A DNA stretch of 64,000 nucleotides, taken from assembly GCF_009932335.1 (NCBI RefSeq), contig NZ_BLJF01000001.1, forward strand, positions 3,224,001 to 3,288,000, written 5' to 3'. Below the pieces are notes generated by a model. It saw nothing but the letters and a program-made list of their open reading frames with translations. It had not been told where the DNA came from and searched no databases. Source of the DNA: Pseudomonas asiatica. GTDB lineage: Bacteria; Pseudomonadota; Gammaproteobacteria; Pseudomonadales; Pseudomonadaceae. Shown here one piece after another: positions 18,144-26,485 of the stretch (positions are counted from its first letter, which is position 1; each line of letters begins with the position of its first letter). The translations under genes were made by a program, and so were the position numbers.

Positions 18144-19448
18144 ATGACCGTTACCCGCAAAGCCTACCGTGCCGCCATCCTGCACAGCATCGCCGACCCG
18201 GCCGAGGTGGGCCTGGAGGCTTCCCATGAATACTTCGAGGACGGCCTGCTGGTGGTCGACAATGGCCGCATCAGCGCCGTAGGCCACGCCGCCGAACTGT
18301 TGCCGACCCTGGACGCCGATATCCCGGTCGAGCACTACCAGGACGCATTGATCACCCCAGGCTTCATCGACACCCATATCCATTTCCCGCAGACCGGCAT
18401 GATCGGCTCCTACGGCGAGCAGCTGCTGGACTGGCTGAACACCTACACCTTCCCCTGCGAAAAGCAGTTCGCCGACAAGGGCCACGCCGACCAGGTGGCC
18501 AAGATCTTCCTCAAGGAACTGCTGCGCAACGGCACCACCACCGCCCTGGTGTTCGGCAGTGTGCACCCGGAATCGGTCAATGCCCTGTTCGAAGAAGCCG
18601 AACGCCTGGACCTGCGCCTGATCGCCGGCAAGGTGATGATGGACCGCAACGCCCCGGACTACCTGACCGATACCGCAGAGTCCGGCTATACCGAAAGCAA
18701 GGCACTGATCGAGCGCTGGCACGGCAAGGGCCGCCTGCATTATGCAGTCACCCCGCGCTTCGCCCCGACCAGTACGCCTGAACAGCTGGCGCTGGCGGGC
18801 CAACTGCTCAAGGAACACCCGGGCGTGTACATGCACACGCACCTGTCGGAAAACCTCAAGGAAATCGATTGGGTCAAGTCGCTGTTCCCCGAGCAGAAGG
18901 GTTACCTGGACGTATACGACCACTTCGAGCTGCTGGGCGAACGCTCGGTATTCGCCCATGGCGTGCACCTGTGCGATGACGAATGCCAGCGCCTGGCCGA
19001 AACCGGCTCGGCGGTGGCCTTCTGCCCCACCTCCAACCTGTTCCTCGGCAGCGGCCTGTTCAACCTGCCCCAGGCCGAGCGCTTCAAGGTCAATGTGGGC
19101 CTGGGCACTGACGTTGGCGCCGGCACCAGCTTCTCGCTGCTCAACACCCTGAACGAGGCGTACAAGGTGATGCAACTGCAGGGCGCACGCCTGCACCCGT
19201 ACAAGTCACTGTACCTGGCCACCCTCGGCGGCGCCCGCGCGCTGCGCCTGGACGACCGCATCGGCAGCCTGCGCCCGGGCAACGATGCCGACTTCGTGGT
19301 ACTGGACTACAAGGCCACGCCACTGCTGGACTACCGCATTCAGCAGTCCAACAGCATCGAGGAAACCCTGTTCGTGCTGACCACCCTCGGCGACGACCGC
19401 ACCGTGCGTGAAACCTACGCCGCTGGGCGTTGCGTGCACCAGCGCTAA
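18144..19448 (+). CDS. guaD: Guanine deaminase
   Basis: 434 residues. It converts guanine to xanthine and ammonia, feeding XdhAB. Amidohydrolase metal ligands are visible: HIHFPQTG (HxH) near residue 75, HTHLSEN with His near 233, His of AHGVHL near 272, and Asp of GTDVGAG near 322. ATG at 18144 closely follows xdhC, so it is the fourth gene of the xdh unit. Its stop overlaps tail-to-tail with that of aqpZ by three bases, leaving no room for a separate terminator. Confidence 0.96.
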   Translation: MTVTRKAYRAAILHSIADPAEVGLEASHEYFEDGLLVVDNGRISAVGHAAELLPTLDADIPVEHYQDALITPGFIDTHIHFPQTGMIGSYGEQLLDWLNTYTFPCEKQFADKGHADQVAKIFLKELLRNGTTTALVFGSVHPESVNALFEEAERLDLRLIAGKVMMDRNAPDYLTDTAESGYTESKALIERWHGKGRLHYAVTPRFAPTSTPEQLALAGQLLKEHPGVYMHTHLSENLKEIDWVKSLFPEQKGYLDVYDHFELLGERSVFAHGVHLCDDECQRLAETGSAVAFCPTSNLFLGSGLFNLPQAERFKVNVGLGTDVGAGTSFSLLNTLNEAYKVMQLQGARLHPYKSLYLATLGGARALRLDDRIGSLRPGNDADFVVLDYKATPLLDYRIQQSNSIEETLFVLTTLGDDRTVRETYAAGRCVHQR

Positions 19449-20143
19449 GGTTCTTTTGCCAGACCCCGGTACAGTGCGCCGCCGATCGCAGCACCAATCA
19501 GCGGCGCCACCCAGAACAGCCACAGCTGTTGCAGGGCCCAGCCACCGACGAACAAGGCCGGCCCCGTGCTACGCGCGGGGTTGACCGAGGTATTGGTCAC
19601 CGGGATCGAGATCAGGTGGATCAGGGTCAAAGCCAAACCGATGGCGATCGGCGCAAACCCCGCCGGCGCCCGGGCGTCGGTAGCGCCCATGATCACCACC
19701 AGGAACATCGCCGTCATCACCACTTCACTGACAAAGCCCGCCCCGAGCGTGTAGCCGCCAGGCGAGTGGTCGGCGTAGCCGTTCGAAGCCAATCCCGCAG
19801 ACAGCTCGAAACCTGACTTGCCGCTGGCGATGAGGTAGATCACACCTGCCGCCAGAATGGCGCCGATCACCTGGGCGATCACGTAGGGCAGCAGCTCTTT
19901 GGCCGGAAAGCGCCCGCCCACCACCAGCCCGAACGACACCGCGGGGTTGAGGTGACAGCCGGAGATATGGCCGATGGCGAAGGCCATGGTCAGCACGGTG
20001 AGGCCGAAGGCGAAGGCGACGCCAAGTACACCGATGCCGATGGGGGAGCTGGCGGCGAGTACCGCACTGCCGCAGCCGCCAAGCACCAGCCAGAAGGTGC
20101 CGACCAGCTCGGCCCCCATGCGTTTACCGAGGGACATGCTCAT
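19445..20143 (-). CDS. aqpZ: Aquaporin Z-like water channel
   Basis: 232 residues from ATG at 20143, preceded by GAGGAA. Six membrane helices and two half-helices with the NPA boxes HLNPAVS (about 63-69) and VNPARS (about 185-190) identify an aquaporin. The Arg after the second NPA is the selectivity-filter Arg. Close similarity to AqpZ ([20 protein letters not shown]) favours water selectivity over glycerol. The link with purine breakdown is positional only. Confidence 0.95.
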   Translation of the reverse strand: MSMSLGKRMGAELVGTFWLVLGGCGSAVLAASSPIGIGVLGVAFAFGLTVLTMAFAIGHISGCHLNPAVSFGLVVGGRFPAKELLPYVIAQVIGAILAAGVIYLIASGKSGFELSAGLASNGYADHSPGGYTLGAGFVSEVVMTAMFLVVIMGATDARAPAGFAPIAIGLALTLIHLISIPVTNTSVNPARSTGPALFVGGWALQQLWLFWVAPLIGAAIGGALYRGLAKEP

Positions 20144-20245
20144 GAGTCCATTCCTCAAGAAGTTGAACGCAACGAATGCGCAAGCCCAACTGCTTGATGA
20201 AGGTTTGCTCACAAGAATTTAGCAGACACCAGGCTAATGGCCAGA

Positions 20246-20362
20246 AATGGCTGGGCCGCTTCGCGCCCCATTTGCAGCACAAGGCTGCTCCTACAGGGGT
20301 TATGCGATGCCTGTAGGAGCAGCCTTGTGCTGCGAATGGGCTGCAAAGCAGCCCCCTTCAGT
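20246..20362. repeat. Inverted REP pair (AGCAGCCTTGTG subtype)
   Basis: Head-to-head copies of GTAGGAGCAGCCTTGTGCTG around a short loop, between aqpZ and the second GntR gene. This REP variant (GGAGCAGCC rather than GGAGCGGCC) recurs only at 40633-40760 in the window. Confidence 0.9.
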
Positions 20363-20377
20363 CAACCAGGCAAACGA

Positions 20378-21133
20378 TCAACCCTTGGCAGAAACCTTGG
20401 GCTTTTTCAGCAAGTGCGAGAACACCGCGTGCAGGTCGTCCGAGGCACTCTCCTCGTCCAGGTTCAGCTTGCTGTCGATGTGGTCCATGTGGTGCATCAT
20501 CAGGCTCACCGCCTGCTCGGCATCGCGCGCCTCGATGGCATCGATCAGCTGCATGTGCTCGTCATACGAGCAATGCGAGCGGTTGCCGCTTTCGTACTGG
20601 GCGATGATCAACGAAGTCTGCGACACCAGGCTGCGCTGGAAGCTGACCAGCGGCGCATTGCCCGCAGCCTCGGCCAGCTTGAGGTGGAATTCGCCGGAAA
20701 GACGAATGCCGGCACCACGGTCACCACGCGAGAAGCTGTCGCGCTCCTCCCGCACCATCTGCCGCAGCTCGTTGAGCTGCTCGAGGGTAGCGTGCTGCAC
20801 GGCCAGTTCAGTAATGGCCCGTTCGACCATGCGCCTGGAGAAGAACACCTGACGGGCTTCTTCCACCGTAGGGCTGGCCACCACTGCGCCGCGGTTCGGC
20901 CGCAACAGCACCACGCTTTCATGGGCCAGCCGCGACAACGCGCGGCGAATGATGGTGCGGCTGACGCCGAAGATCTCGCCCAGCGCTTCCTCGCTCAACT
21001 TGGTACCCGGTGCCAGACGCTGCTCGAGGATCGCCTCGAAAATATGCGCGTAGACGATGTCGTCCTGGGTACCACTGCGGCCAGCCTTGCCGGTACGCGC
21101 AGGTTTCTTCAGAGGTTGCAGCTGTTCGTTCAT
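20378..21133 (-). CDS. GntR-family regulator, FadR/FCD type; probable purine/ureide regulator
   Basis: 251 residues from ATG at 21133. The winged helix (about 30-95) includes LSEEALGEIFGVSRTIIRRA; the FCD domain (about 105-235) follows, with His residues in EHMQLIDAIEARD and MHHMDH likely to bind a metal that holds the effector. It diverges from the purine permease gene; the shared region contains TTGTACACAA (21267-21276) and TTGTACACAG (21168-21177), arranged as expected for self-control. TTGT-N2-ACAA fits the FadR-subfamily operator pattern. It is the best candidate for the regulator acting on the same palindrome elsewhere in the window. Confidence 0.9.
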   Translation of the reverse strand: MNEQLQPLKKPARTGKAGRSGTQDDIVYAHIFEAILEQRLAPGTKLSEEALGEIFGVSRTIIRRALSRLAHESVVLLRPNRGAVVASPTVEEARQVFFSRRMVERAITELAVQHATLEQLNELRQMVREERDSFSRGDRGAGIRLSGEFHLKLAEAAGNAPLVSFQRSLVSQTSLIIAQYESGNRSHCSYDEHMQLIDAIEARDAEQAVSLMMHHMDHIDSKLNLDEESASDDLHAVFSHLLKKPKVSAKG

Positions 21134-21167
21134 GGGCTCTCGAGGCACGAAGGAAAGTATGGCGCCA

Positions 21168-21276
21168 TTGTACACAGGCTGAGCCGTTTCTGCAGGTGGC
21201 CTTTTACCTATATAGCCGTTGTACGACGTATTGCGCACACAAAAGATAAAACATTATTTGCTTTATTTGTACACAA
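21168..21276. promoter_or_regulatory. Two TTGTACACA(A/G) sites in the GntR/permease divergent promoter
   Basis: TTGTACACAG at 21168-21177, 35 bases before the GntR start, and TTGTACACAA at 21267-21276, 140 bases before the permease start. Both are variants of the TTGTATACAA palindrome found before other ureide genes here. Confidence 0.55.
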
Positions 21277-21300
21277 AAGCATAATCCACCGAGCAACTTC

Positions 21301-21316
21301 TTGACCCACAAGTCAA
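21301..21316. promoter_or_regulatory. TTGAC-N6-GTCAA dyad before the purine permease
   Basis: A perfect 5-bp inverted repeat with a six-base centre (CCACAA). Similar imperfect dyads lie before xdhA (13179) and the second tsx-like gene (30446). The binder is unknown; a RutR-like TetR protein is one candidate. Confidence 0.4.
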
Positions 21317-21415
21317 CAAACCGGTCAGACGTCTGCCTTCCCTCGCGGAGCCGCCAAGTGCATTGCGCAGGCCCATGGTTCCAGAACAACAAGAAAGACT
21401 TGAGGAGTACTCGCT

Positions 21416-22765
21416 GTGGAAAGCCGCAAATCCGAAGCCCCTACGCTGGATCTTGCTCCACCGCTCGAAACGAGCTGGCTGGAGCGGATTTTCAAACTCA
21501 AGCAACACGGCAGCACCGTCAGAACCGAAATGATCGCCGGCGTGACCACCTTCATCACCATGGCCTACATCATCTTCGTCAACCCCAACATCATGGCCGA
21601 CGCAGGCATCGACCACGGTGCCGCCTTCGTCGCCACCTGCATCGCCGCCGCGCTGGGCTGCCTGCTGATGGGCCTGTACGCCAACTGGCCGGTGGGCCTG
21701 GCGCCGGGCATGGGGCTCAACGCCTTCTTCACCTACACCGTGGTCGGCACCATGGGCTACAACTGGGAAACGGCACTGGGCGCAGTATTCGTCTCGGGTG
21801 TGCTGTTCATGTTCCTGACCTTGTCGAAAGTGCGCGAATGGTTGCTCAACAGCATCCCGGTCAGCCTGCGCCATGCCATGGGGGCCGGCGTCGGATTGTT
21901 TCTCGGGCTGATCGGCCTGAAGACGGCAGGCATCATCGTCGACAGCCCCGCCACGCTGATCAAGCTGGGCTCGCTGCATGAGCCAGGGCCGCTGCTGGCG
22001 GCGGTGTGCTTCCTGCTGATCGCCATCCTCAGCTACAAGCGGGTGTTCGGCGCGATCCTGATCAGCATCATCGGTGTCACCCTGGCCGGCTGGGGTCTAG
22101 GGCTGGTCAAGTTTGGCGGGGTGATGTCGATGCCGCCGAGCCTAGCGCCGACCTGGATGGCCATGGACGTGGCTGGCGTGTTCAACGTCAGCATGATCAG
22201 CGTGGTGCTGGCGTTCCTGTTCGTGCACATGTTCGACACCGCCGGCACGCTAATGGGCGTGGCGCAGCGAGCCAACCTGGTGGCACCGGACGGGCGTATC
22301 GAGAACTTGTCGAAGGCGCTGAAGGCTGACAGCGCTTCGAGTGTGTTCGGTGCCGTGGTCGGTGTGCCGCCGGTGACCAGTTATGTGGAAAGTGCTGCCG
22401 GTGTGGCCGCTGGTGGCCGTACCGGCCTGACGGCGGTGGTGGTCGGCCTGCTGTTCATTGCCGCCATGTTCTTTGCGCCATTGGCCGGAATGATTCCGGC
22501 CTATGCCACCGCGGGCGCACTGATCTACGTGGCAATGCTGATGATGGGCAGCATGGCGCATATCCACTGGGACGAGGCCACCGACAGCATTCCGGCGATC
22601 GTCACGGTGATCATGATGCCGCTGACTTTCTCGGTCGCTGATGGTATTGCCCTGGGCTTCATCAGCTATGTGGCATTGAAGGCAGGTACCGGCAAGTACA
22701 AGGAAATCTCCGCCAGCCTGTGGGTGCTGTGCGCAATCTTCATTGCCAAGTTCGTGTTCCTCTGA
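21416..22765 (+). CDS. AzgA-like purine permease (NCS2 superfamily)
   Basis: 449 residues from GTG at 21416 with a GAGGAG ribosome site. About 12-14 hydrophobic spans; characteristic blocks are EMIAGVTTFITMAYIIFVNP, GLAPGMGLNAFFTY, and the second-half FDTAGTLMGVA and SYVESAAGVAAGGRTGL. In the AzgA/GhxP branch these form the purine site of a proton-coupled importer for adenine, guanine or hypoxanthine. Placement between the purine regulator and catabolic genes supports substrate supply to GuaD and XdhAB. Ends at a strong terminator. Confidence 0.94.
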   Translation: MESRKSEAPTLDLAPPLETSWLERIFKLKQHGSTVRTEMIAGVTTFITMAYIIFVNPNIMADAGIDHGAAFVATCIAAALGCLLMGLYANWPVGLAPGMGLNAFFTYTVVGTMGYNWETALGAVFVSGVLFMFLTLSKVREWLLNSIPVSLRHAMGAGVGLFLGLIGLKTAGIIVDSPATLIKLGSLHEPGPLLAAVCFLLIAILSYKRVFGAILISIIGVTLAGWGLGLVKFGGVMSMPPSLAPTWMAMDVAGVFNVSMISVVLAFLFVHMFDTAGTLMGVAQRANLVAPDGRIENLSKALKADSASSVFGAVVGVPPVTSYVESAAGVAAGGRTGLTAVVVGLLFIAAMFFAPLAGMIPAYATAGALIYVAMLMMGSMAHIHWDEATDSIPAIVTVIMMPLTFSVADGIALGFISYVALKAGTGKYKEISASLWVLCAIFIAKFVFL

Positions 22766-22779
22766 ACCCTCCACATCCA

Positions 22780-22808
22780 AAAAGGGCGCTCCGGCGCCCT
22801 TCTCTTTT
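22780..22808 (+). terminator. Rho-independent terminator of the purine permease gene
   Basis: AAGGGCGC-TCCG-GCGCCCTT, then TCTCTTTT: an 8-bp stem with a four-base loop and T run. It can also serve the convergent RHS gene, whose stop codon lies at 22807-22809, because AAAA precedes the stem. Confidence 0.92.
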
Positions 22809-23508
22809 ATTTAGCCGGTGCTGGTTTTTTCGCGAAGATGCCCGTTCGAGGGAGTTCAGCTGGCGTCACGCCTGAAGGAACGGTTTCCCGCACGCTTACA
22901 ACCTCAAATGCCGCCGGCAAGATCGCTACTACATCAAATACATCCTTTTTATAACCTACACCGGGGACCAGATTAAGATCCTTGCGCACGAGTACCGGCA
23001 GGACAACACCATCGTCGTAGGCATTAGCGTATGTTTTGGCGTGTTCAGGGGTTGGCGCGACATAGAAGCCTTGCCCTTGGGCTTGCCTATGAGGCTCTGA
23101 ATACACTGGCGATAGCCCCTTAGCCAATGAAGGAATATTTTTTCGGCTCGTCCCGTGCCAGCCTACCAGTTTTGTAAATACCCCCTTGTTAGCAACTGCA
23201 GCCAGAACCTCTACTCGCTTGGGCGGCTTTGCAACCCCCATCAGCCTTTTCCAAAGGCTATGACCGCTTGGATCCTGGTAATTCACTGGGTCGCCCTGGC
23301 AGTAGGCATACGCGTTCAAACCACCTTGATCGAACGGACTCAAGCTGTCCGGGCTGTTGAACCGCATCAAAGAGGGAATGAATGCTCGATAACCATTACC
23401 CAAGTGGTAATGCTCGGTGACTGGGTCCAGTTGTTCACCGTTGAAGCCGAGTACACCCTGATCAGGCAGATGGTAGCCATAGGGCGCATACGCATTTTTT
23501 GTGTCCAT
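22807..23508 (-). CDS. Orphan RHS-core protein with a putative ADP-ribosyltransferase-like C-terminal domain
   Basis: 233 residues. Residues ~1-85 are a single RHS-associated core: YGYHLPDQGVLGFNGEQLDP, LGNGYRAFIPSLMRFNSPDS and GGLNAYAYCQGDPVNYQDPS, the border after which toxin domains usually begin. The C-terminal ~145 residues contain WHGTSRKNIPSLAKGL and GQGFYVAPTPEHAKTYANA, the H-G-T and Y-x-A spacing of ART-fold (PARP-like) domains. No signal peptide, no full RHS barrel and no recognisable immunity gene. It lies convergent to the permease and interrupts the purine cluster. It may be a stand-alone effector of the pseudomonad short-RHS type; activity is inferred only. Confidence 0.75.
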   Translation of the reverse strand: MDTKNAYAPYGYHLPDQGVLGFNGEQLDPVTEHYHLGNGYRAFIPSLMRFNSPDSLSPFDQGGLNAYAYCQGDPVNYQDPSGHSLWKRLMGVAKPPKRVEVLAAVANKGVFTKLVGWHGTSRKNIPSLAKGLSPVYSEPHRQAQGQGFYVAPTPEHAKTYANAYDDGVVLPVLVRKDLNLVPGVGYKKDVFDVVAILPAAFEVVSVRETVPSGVTPAELPRTGIFAKKPAPAK

Positions 23509-23610
23509 CAGGCTGGCTCCTCAACTTGGTAGCTGATCATCCCAGATGAACCAAAAAGAGAGTACTGGCAGAAATGTGAGTGATTTGACCTGATATAAAA
23601 AACGCAGACG

Positions 23611-23640
23611 AAAAAAAGCCCGCCAGTGTGAGAGCGGGCC
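23611..23640 (-). terminator. Rho-independent terminator of uraH
   Basis: On the minus strand: GCCCGC, a 10-base loop, GCGGGC, then seven T. It is 33 bases past the uraH stop and isolates it from the RHS gene region. Confidence 0.9.
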
Positions 23641-23672
23641 AAAGGACCTACGAAGATTCTTCTAGCGACCAA

Positions 23673-24026
23673 CTAGCTTCCACGATAGGTCGAATAGCTG
23701 TACGGCGAGATCAGCAGCGGCACGTGGTAGTGCTCCTGCTGCTCGTCGATACCAAAGCGCAGCACGACGACATCCAGAAACGCCTGGGCCGGCAACTGCA
23801 CGCCGCGGGCACGGTAGTAGTCACCGGCGCTGAACTGCAGCTGGTAGACGCCGGTACGGTAGTCGTCACCCTGCAGCAGCGGCGCATCGACGCGGCCATC
23901 GCTGTTGGTCAGGGCGGTGTTCACCAGCTCAAGCTGCTGGCCTTCGACACGGTACAGCTCGACCTTGATCGAGCTGCCCGGGCAGCCATGCGCGGCATCC
24001 AGTACGTGTGTGGTCAAACGTCCCAT
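23673..24026 (-). CDS. uraH: 5-hydroxyisourate hydrolase (transthyretin-like)
   Basis: 117 residues from ATG at 24026 with GAGGCG upstream. It hydrolyses 5-hydroxyisourate, the urate oxidase product, to OHCU. Family marks are the N-terminal LTTHVLDAAHGCPG with its catalytic His, an internal Arg in the RVEGQ region, and the C-terminal tetrapeptide YRGS, diagnostic for HIU hydrolases versus transthyretin. No signal peptide, so cytoplasmic. It diverges from puuE; a TTGTACACAA site lies 109 bases upstream. Confidence 0.96.
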   Translation of the reverse strand: MGRLTTHVLDAAHGCPGSSIKVELYRVEGQQLELVNTALTNSDGRVDAPLLQGDDYRTGVYQLQFSAGDYYRARGVQLPAQAFLDVVVLRFGIDEQQEHYHVPLLISPYSYSTYRGS

Positions 24027-24248
24027 TGCTTGTCGCCTCTTGTTCAATCTGTGGGCAAAAAATACTCAGCCGTCGCACCAGCATAGCGCCTGCGGCAGGC
24101 GGGAATGACGTCATTAAGACATTCCGAGCCAAGATTGTACACAATTTTTTCAACCCATCTGTCGCCCGCAGCGATTCTTGCCCCTGAGCGACCCACCGAT
24201 CGCAAAGACAGGCCTGGTAACGACACCAACGTCATTAGCTGACCAATC

Positions 24249-24264
24249 AGGCAGGTTTCTTGCA
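24249..24264 (+). promoter_or_regulatory. Candidate sigma-54 promoter of puuE
   Basis: AGGCAGGTTTCTTGCA: the obligatory GG and GC are at 24250-24251 and 24262-24263, exactly ten bases apart, with a good -12 TTGCA and a fair -24 element (consensus TGGCACG-N4-TTGCW). Start of transcription would fall near 24275, with the TTGTATACAA operator about 65 bases downstream of it. Nitrogen control of ureide use would make biological sense. Confidence 0.5.
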
Positions 24265-24339
24265 CTGTTTTTCCAGGTCGCTGCGAGGCGACAAAAGGGA
24301 AGAAATGCGGAAAAACAGGCTTACAAAAGATTTCAGAAG

Positions 24340-24349
24340 TTGTATACAA
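24340..24349. promoter_or_regulatory. TTGTATACAA operator before puuE
   Basis: Perfect 10-bp palindrome of the FadR-type TNGT-N2-ACNA form, 76 bases before the puuE GTG. Confidence 0.65.
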
Positions 24350-24424
24350 TCAGCCCATCCGGTGGTGCGACATCCCGACGCGGTCCGCCCACCCCCGCAC
24401 AAACGCACAAGAAGGAAGACTGCA

Positions 24425-25351
24425 GTGAGCGCTGACTACCCTCGCGACCTGATCGGTTACGGCAACAACCCTCCTCACCCGCAATGGCCGGGCAACGCTC
24501 GCATCGCGCTGTCTTTCGTCCTCAACTACGAGGAAGGTGGCGAACGCAACATCCTGCACGGTGACAAGGAGTCCGAAGCGTTCCTCTCGGAAATGGTCGC
24601 CGCCCAGCCACTGCAGGGCGTGCGCAACATGAGCATGGAATCGCTGTACGAGTACGGCAGCCGTGCCGGCGTGTGGCGCCTGCTGAAGCTGTTCAAGGAC
24701 AGCGGCGTGCCGTTGACCATCTTCGCCGTGGCCATGGCCGCCCAGCGCCACCCCGACGTGATCCGTGCGATGGCCGAGGCCGGTCATGAAATCTGCAGCC
24801 ACGGCTACCGCTGGATCGACTACCAGTACATGGACGAGGCCCAGGAGCGCGAGCACATGCTCGAAGCCATCCGCATCCTCACCGAAATCACCGGCGAGCG
24901 CCCGCTGGGCTGGTACACCGGCCGCACCGGCCCGAACACCCGTCGCCTGGTGATGGAGGAAGGCGGCTTCCTGTATGACAGCGACACCTACGACGACGAC
25001 CTGCCCTACTGGGAGCCGAACAACCCTACCGGCAAGCCGCACCTGGTGATCCCCTACACCCTCGACACCAACGACATGCGCTTCACCCAGGTACAGGGCT
25101 TCAACTGCGGCGAGCAGTTCTTCCAGTACCTGAAGGACGCCTTCGATGTGCTGTACGCCGAGGGCGCCGAAGCACCGAAAATGCTGTCCATCGGCCTGCA
25201 CTGCCGCCTGGTCGGCCGCCCGGCGCGCCTGGCCGCACTGAAGCGCTTCGTCGATTACGCAAAAAGCCATGACCAGGTCTGGTTCGCCCGTCGCGTGGAC
25301 ATCGCCCGCCACTGGCACGCCACCCACCCGTACAAGAAAGAGAACGCCTGA
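24425..25351 (+). CDS. puuE: Allantoinase, polysaccharide-deacetylase type
   Basis: 308 residues from GTG at 24425 (GAAGGA ribosome site). PuuE opens the allantoin ring to allantoate and, unlike classical metal allantoinases, belongs to the NodB/deacetylase fold. Diagnostic segments: RIALSFVLNYEEGGERN, the tetrameric-family motif SHGYRWIDYQ, and LSIGLHCRLVGRPARL near the C-terminus. First gene of the puuE-uraD-allA-puuD operon: its TGA shares one base with the uraD ATG. Confidence 0.96.
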   Translation: MSADYPRDLIGYGNNPPHPQWPGNARIALSFVLNYEEGGERNILHGDKESEAFLSEMVAAQPLQGVRNMSMESLYEYGSRAGVWRLLKLFKDSGVPLTIFAVAMAAQRHPDVIRAMAEAGHEICSHGYRWIDYQYMDEAQEREHMLEAIRILTEITGERPLGWYTGRTGPNTRRLVMEEGGFLYDSDTYDDDLPYWEPNNPTGKPHLVIPYTLDTNDMRFTQVQGFNCGEQFFQYLKDAFDVLYAEGAEAPKMLSIGLHCRLVGRPARLAALKRFVDYAKSHDQVWFARRVDIARHWHATHPYKKENA

Positions 25352-25866
25352 TGACCGCCTTCAAGACCCTCAAGCCATCCGCCCTGGACCGCGACGCCTT
25401 CGTCAAGGCCTTCGCCGACATCTACGAGCACTCGCCGTGGGTAGCCGAAAAAGCCTATGACCTGGGCCAACTGGGCGAACTGGACGAGATCGAGGCGCTG
25501 CACCAGCGCATGAGCGACATCCTGCTCAGCGCCAACCACGCCGACCAGTTGGCGCTGATCAACGCTCACCCGGACCTGGCCGGCAAGGCCGCCATCCAGG
25601 GCGAGCTGACCGAATCGAGCACCAACGAGCAGGCCGGCGCCGGTATTCACCAGTGCACCGCCGAAGAGTTCGCCCGTTTCACCGAACTGAACGACGCCTA
25701 CAAGGCCAAGTTCCAGTTCCCGTTCATCATGGCGGTAAAAGGCAGCAACCGGCACCAGATCCTCGCCTCCTTCGAAAAACGCATCCACAACGATGCCGAT
25801 GCCGAATTCAAGGAAGCCCTGGCGCAGATCAACCTGATCGCCCTGTTCCGCCTGCTGCAGCTGTAA
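25351..25866 (+). CDS. uraD: OHCU decarboxylase
   Basis: 171 residues, all-helical family. It decarboxylates 2-oxo-4-hydroxy-4-carboxy-5-ureidoimidazoline to S-allantoin. The catalytic His is in LINAHPDLAGKAA (about residue 68), and the family's STNEQAGAG and F-x-FPFI(M/V)AVKG blocks are both present. Start codon overlaps the puuE stop (TGATG), so translation is coupled. Confidence 0.96.
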   Translation: MTAFKTLKPSALDRDAFVKAFADIYEHSPWVAEKAYDLGQLGELDEIEALHQRMSDILLSANHADQLALINAHPDLAGKAAIQGELTESSTNEQAGAGIHQCTAEEFARFTELNDAYKAKFQFPFIMAVKGSNRHQILASFEKRIHNDADAEFKEALAQINLIALFRLLQL

Positions 25867-25922
25867 AGCCGCCGCAACGCTTGAGCCTTATCCAGAACAA
25901 CGAACATAGAAGAGATATCCGC

Positions 25923-26426
25923 ATGCGCACCCTGATGATCGAGCCCCTGACCAAAGAAGCCTTCGCCCCCTTCGGAGACGTGATCGAAACCGACGGCAGC
26001 GACCACTTCATGATCAACAACGGCTCGACCATGCGCTTCCACAAGCTCGCCACGGTCGAAACCGCCGAGCCTGAAGACAAGGCGATCATCAGCATCTTCC
26101 GCGCCGACGCGCTGGACATGCCGCTGACCGTGCGCATGCTGGAACGCCATCCGCTGGGCAGCCAGGCTTTCATCCCGCTGCTCGGCAACCCCTTTCTGAT
26201 CGTGGTCGCGCCAGTTGGCGATGCACCTGTATCAGGTTTGGTCCGAGCCTTCCGCAGTAATGGCAGGCAGGGCGTTAATTACCATCGCGGCGTCTGGCAC
26301 CACCCGGTGCTGACGATCGAAAAGCGGGATGACTTCCTGGTGGTTGATCGCAGTGGTTCCGGCAACAACTGCGACGAGCATTACTTCACCGAGGAACAGA
26401 TGCTGGTCCTCAATCCCCACCAATAA
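25923..26426 (+). CDS. allA: Ureidoglycolate lyase
   Basis: 167 residues from ATG at 25923 (AGAAGAGATA upstream). A cupin-fold enzyme splitting ureidoglycolate into glyoxylate and urea. Family features: N-terminal IEPLTKEAFAPFGDVIE, INNGSTMRFH, and the active-site stretch VNYHRGVWHHPVLTI. Its two products match the Gcl branch and the urea transporter further along the window. Confidence 0.95.
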   Translation: MRTLMIEPLTKEAFAPFGDVIETDGSDHFMINNGSTMRFHKLATVETAEPEDKAIISIFRADALDMPLTVRMLERHPLGSQAFIPLLGNPFLIVVAPVGDAPVSGLVRAFRSNGRQGVNYHRGVWHHPVLTIEKRDDFLVVDRSGSGNNCDEHYFTEEQMLVLNPHQ

Positions 26427-26485
26427 GAAAAGGTCGGTCATTCAAGGGCATTGCCCGAGCGGGTGACCGGCAAGAGGTACATACT

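Larger units (their letters stand above)
24027..24424. promoter_or_regulatory. Divergent uraH/puuE control region (398 bp)
   Basis: No gene. It holds TTGTACACAA at 24135-24144 within the dyad ATTGTACACAAT on the uraH side, a sigma-54-like promoter at 24249-24264 and TTGTATACAA at 24340-24349 on the puuE side. Confidence 0.7.
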
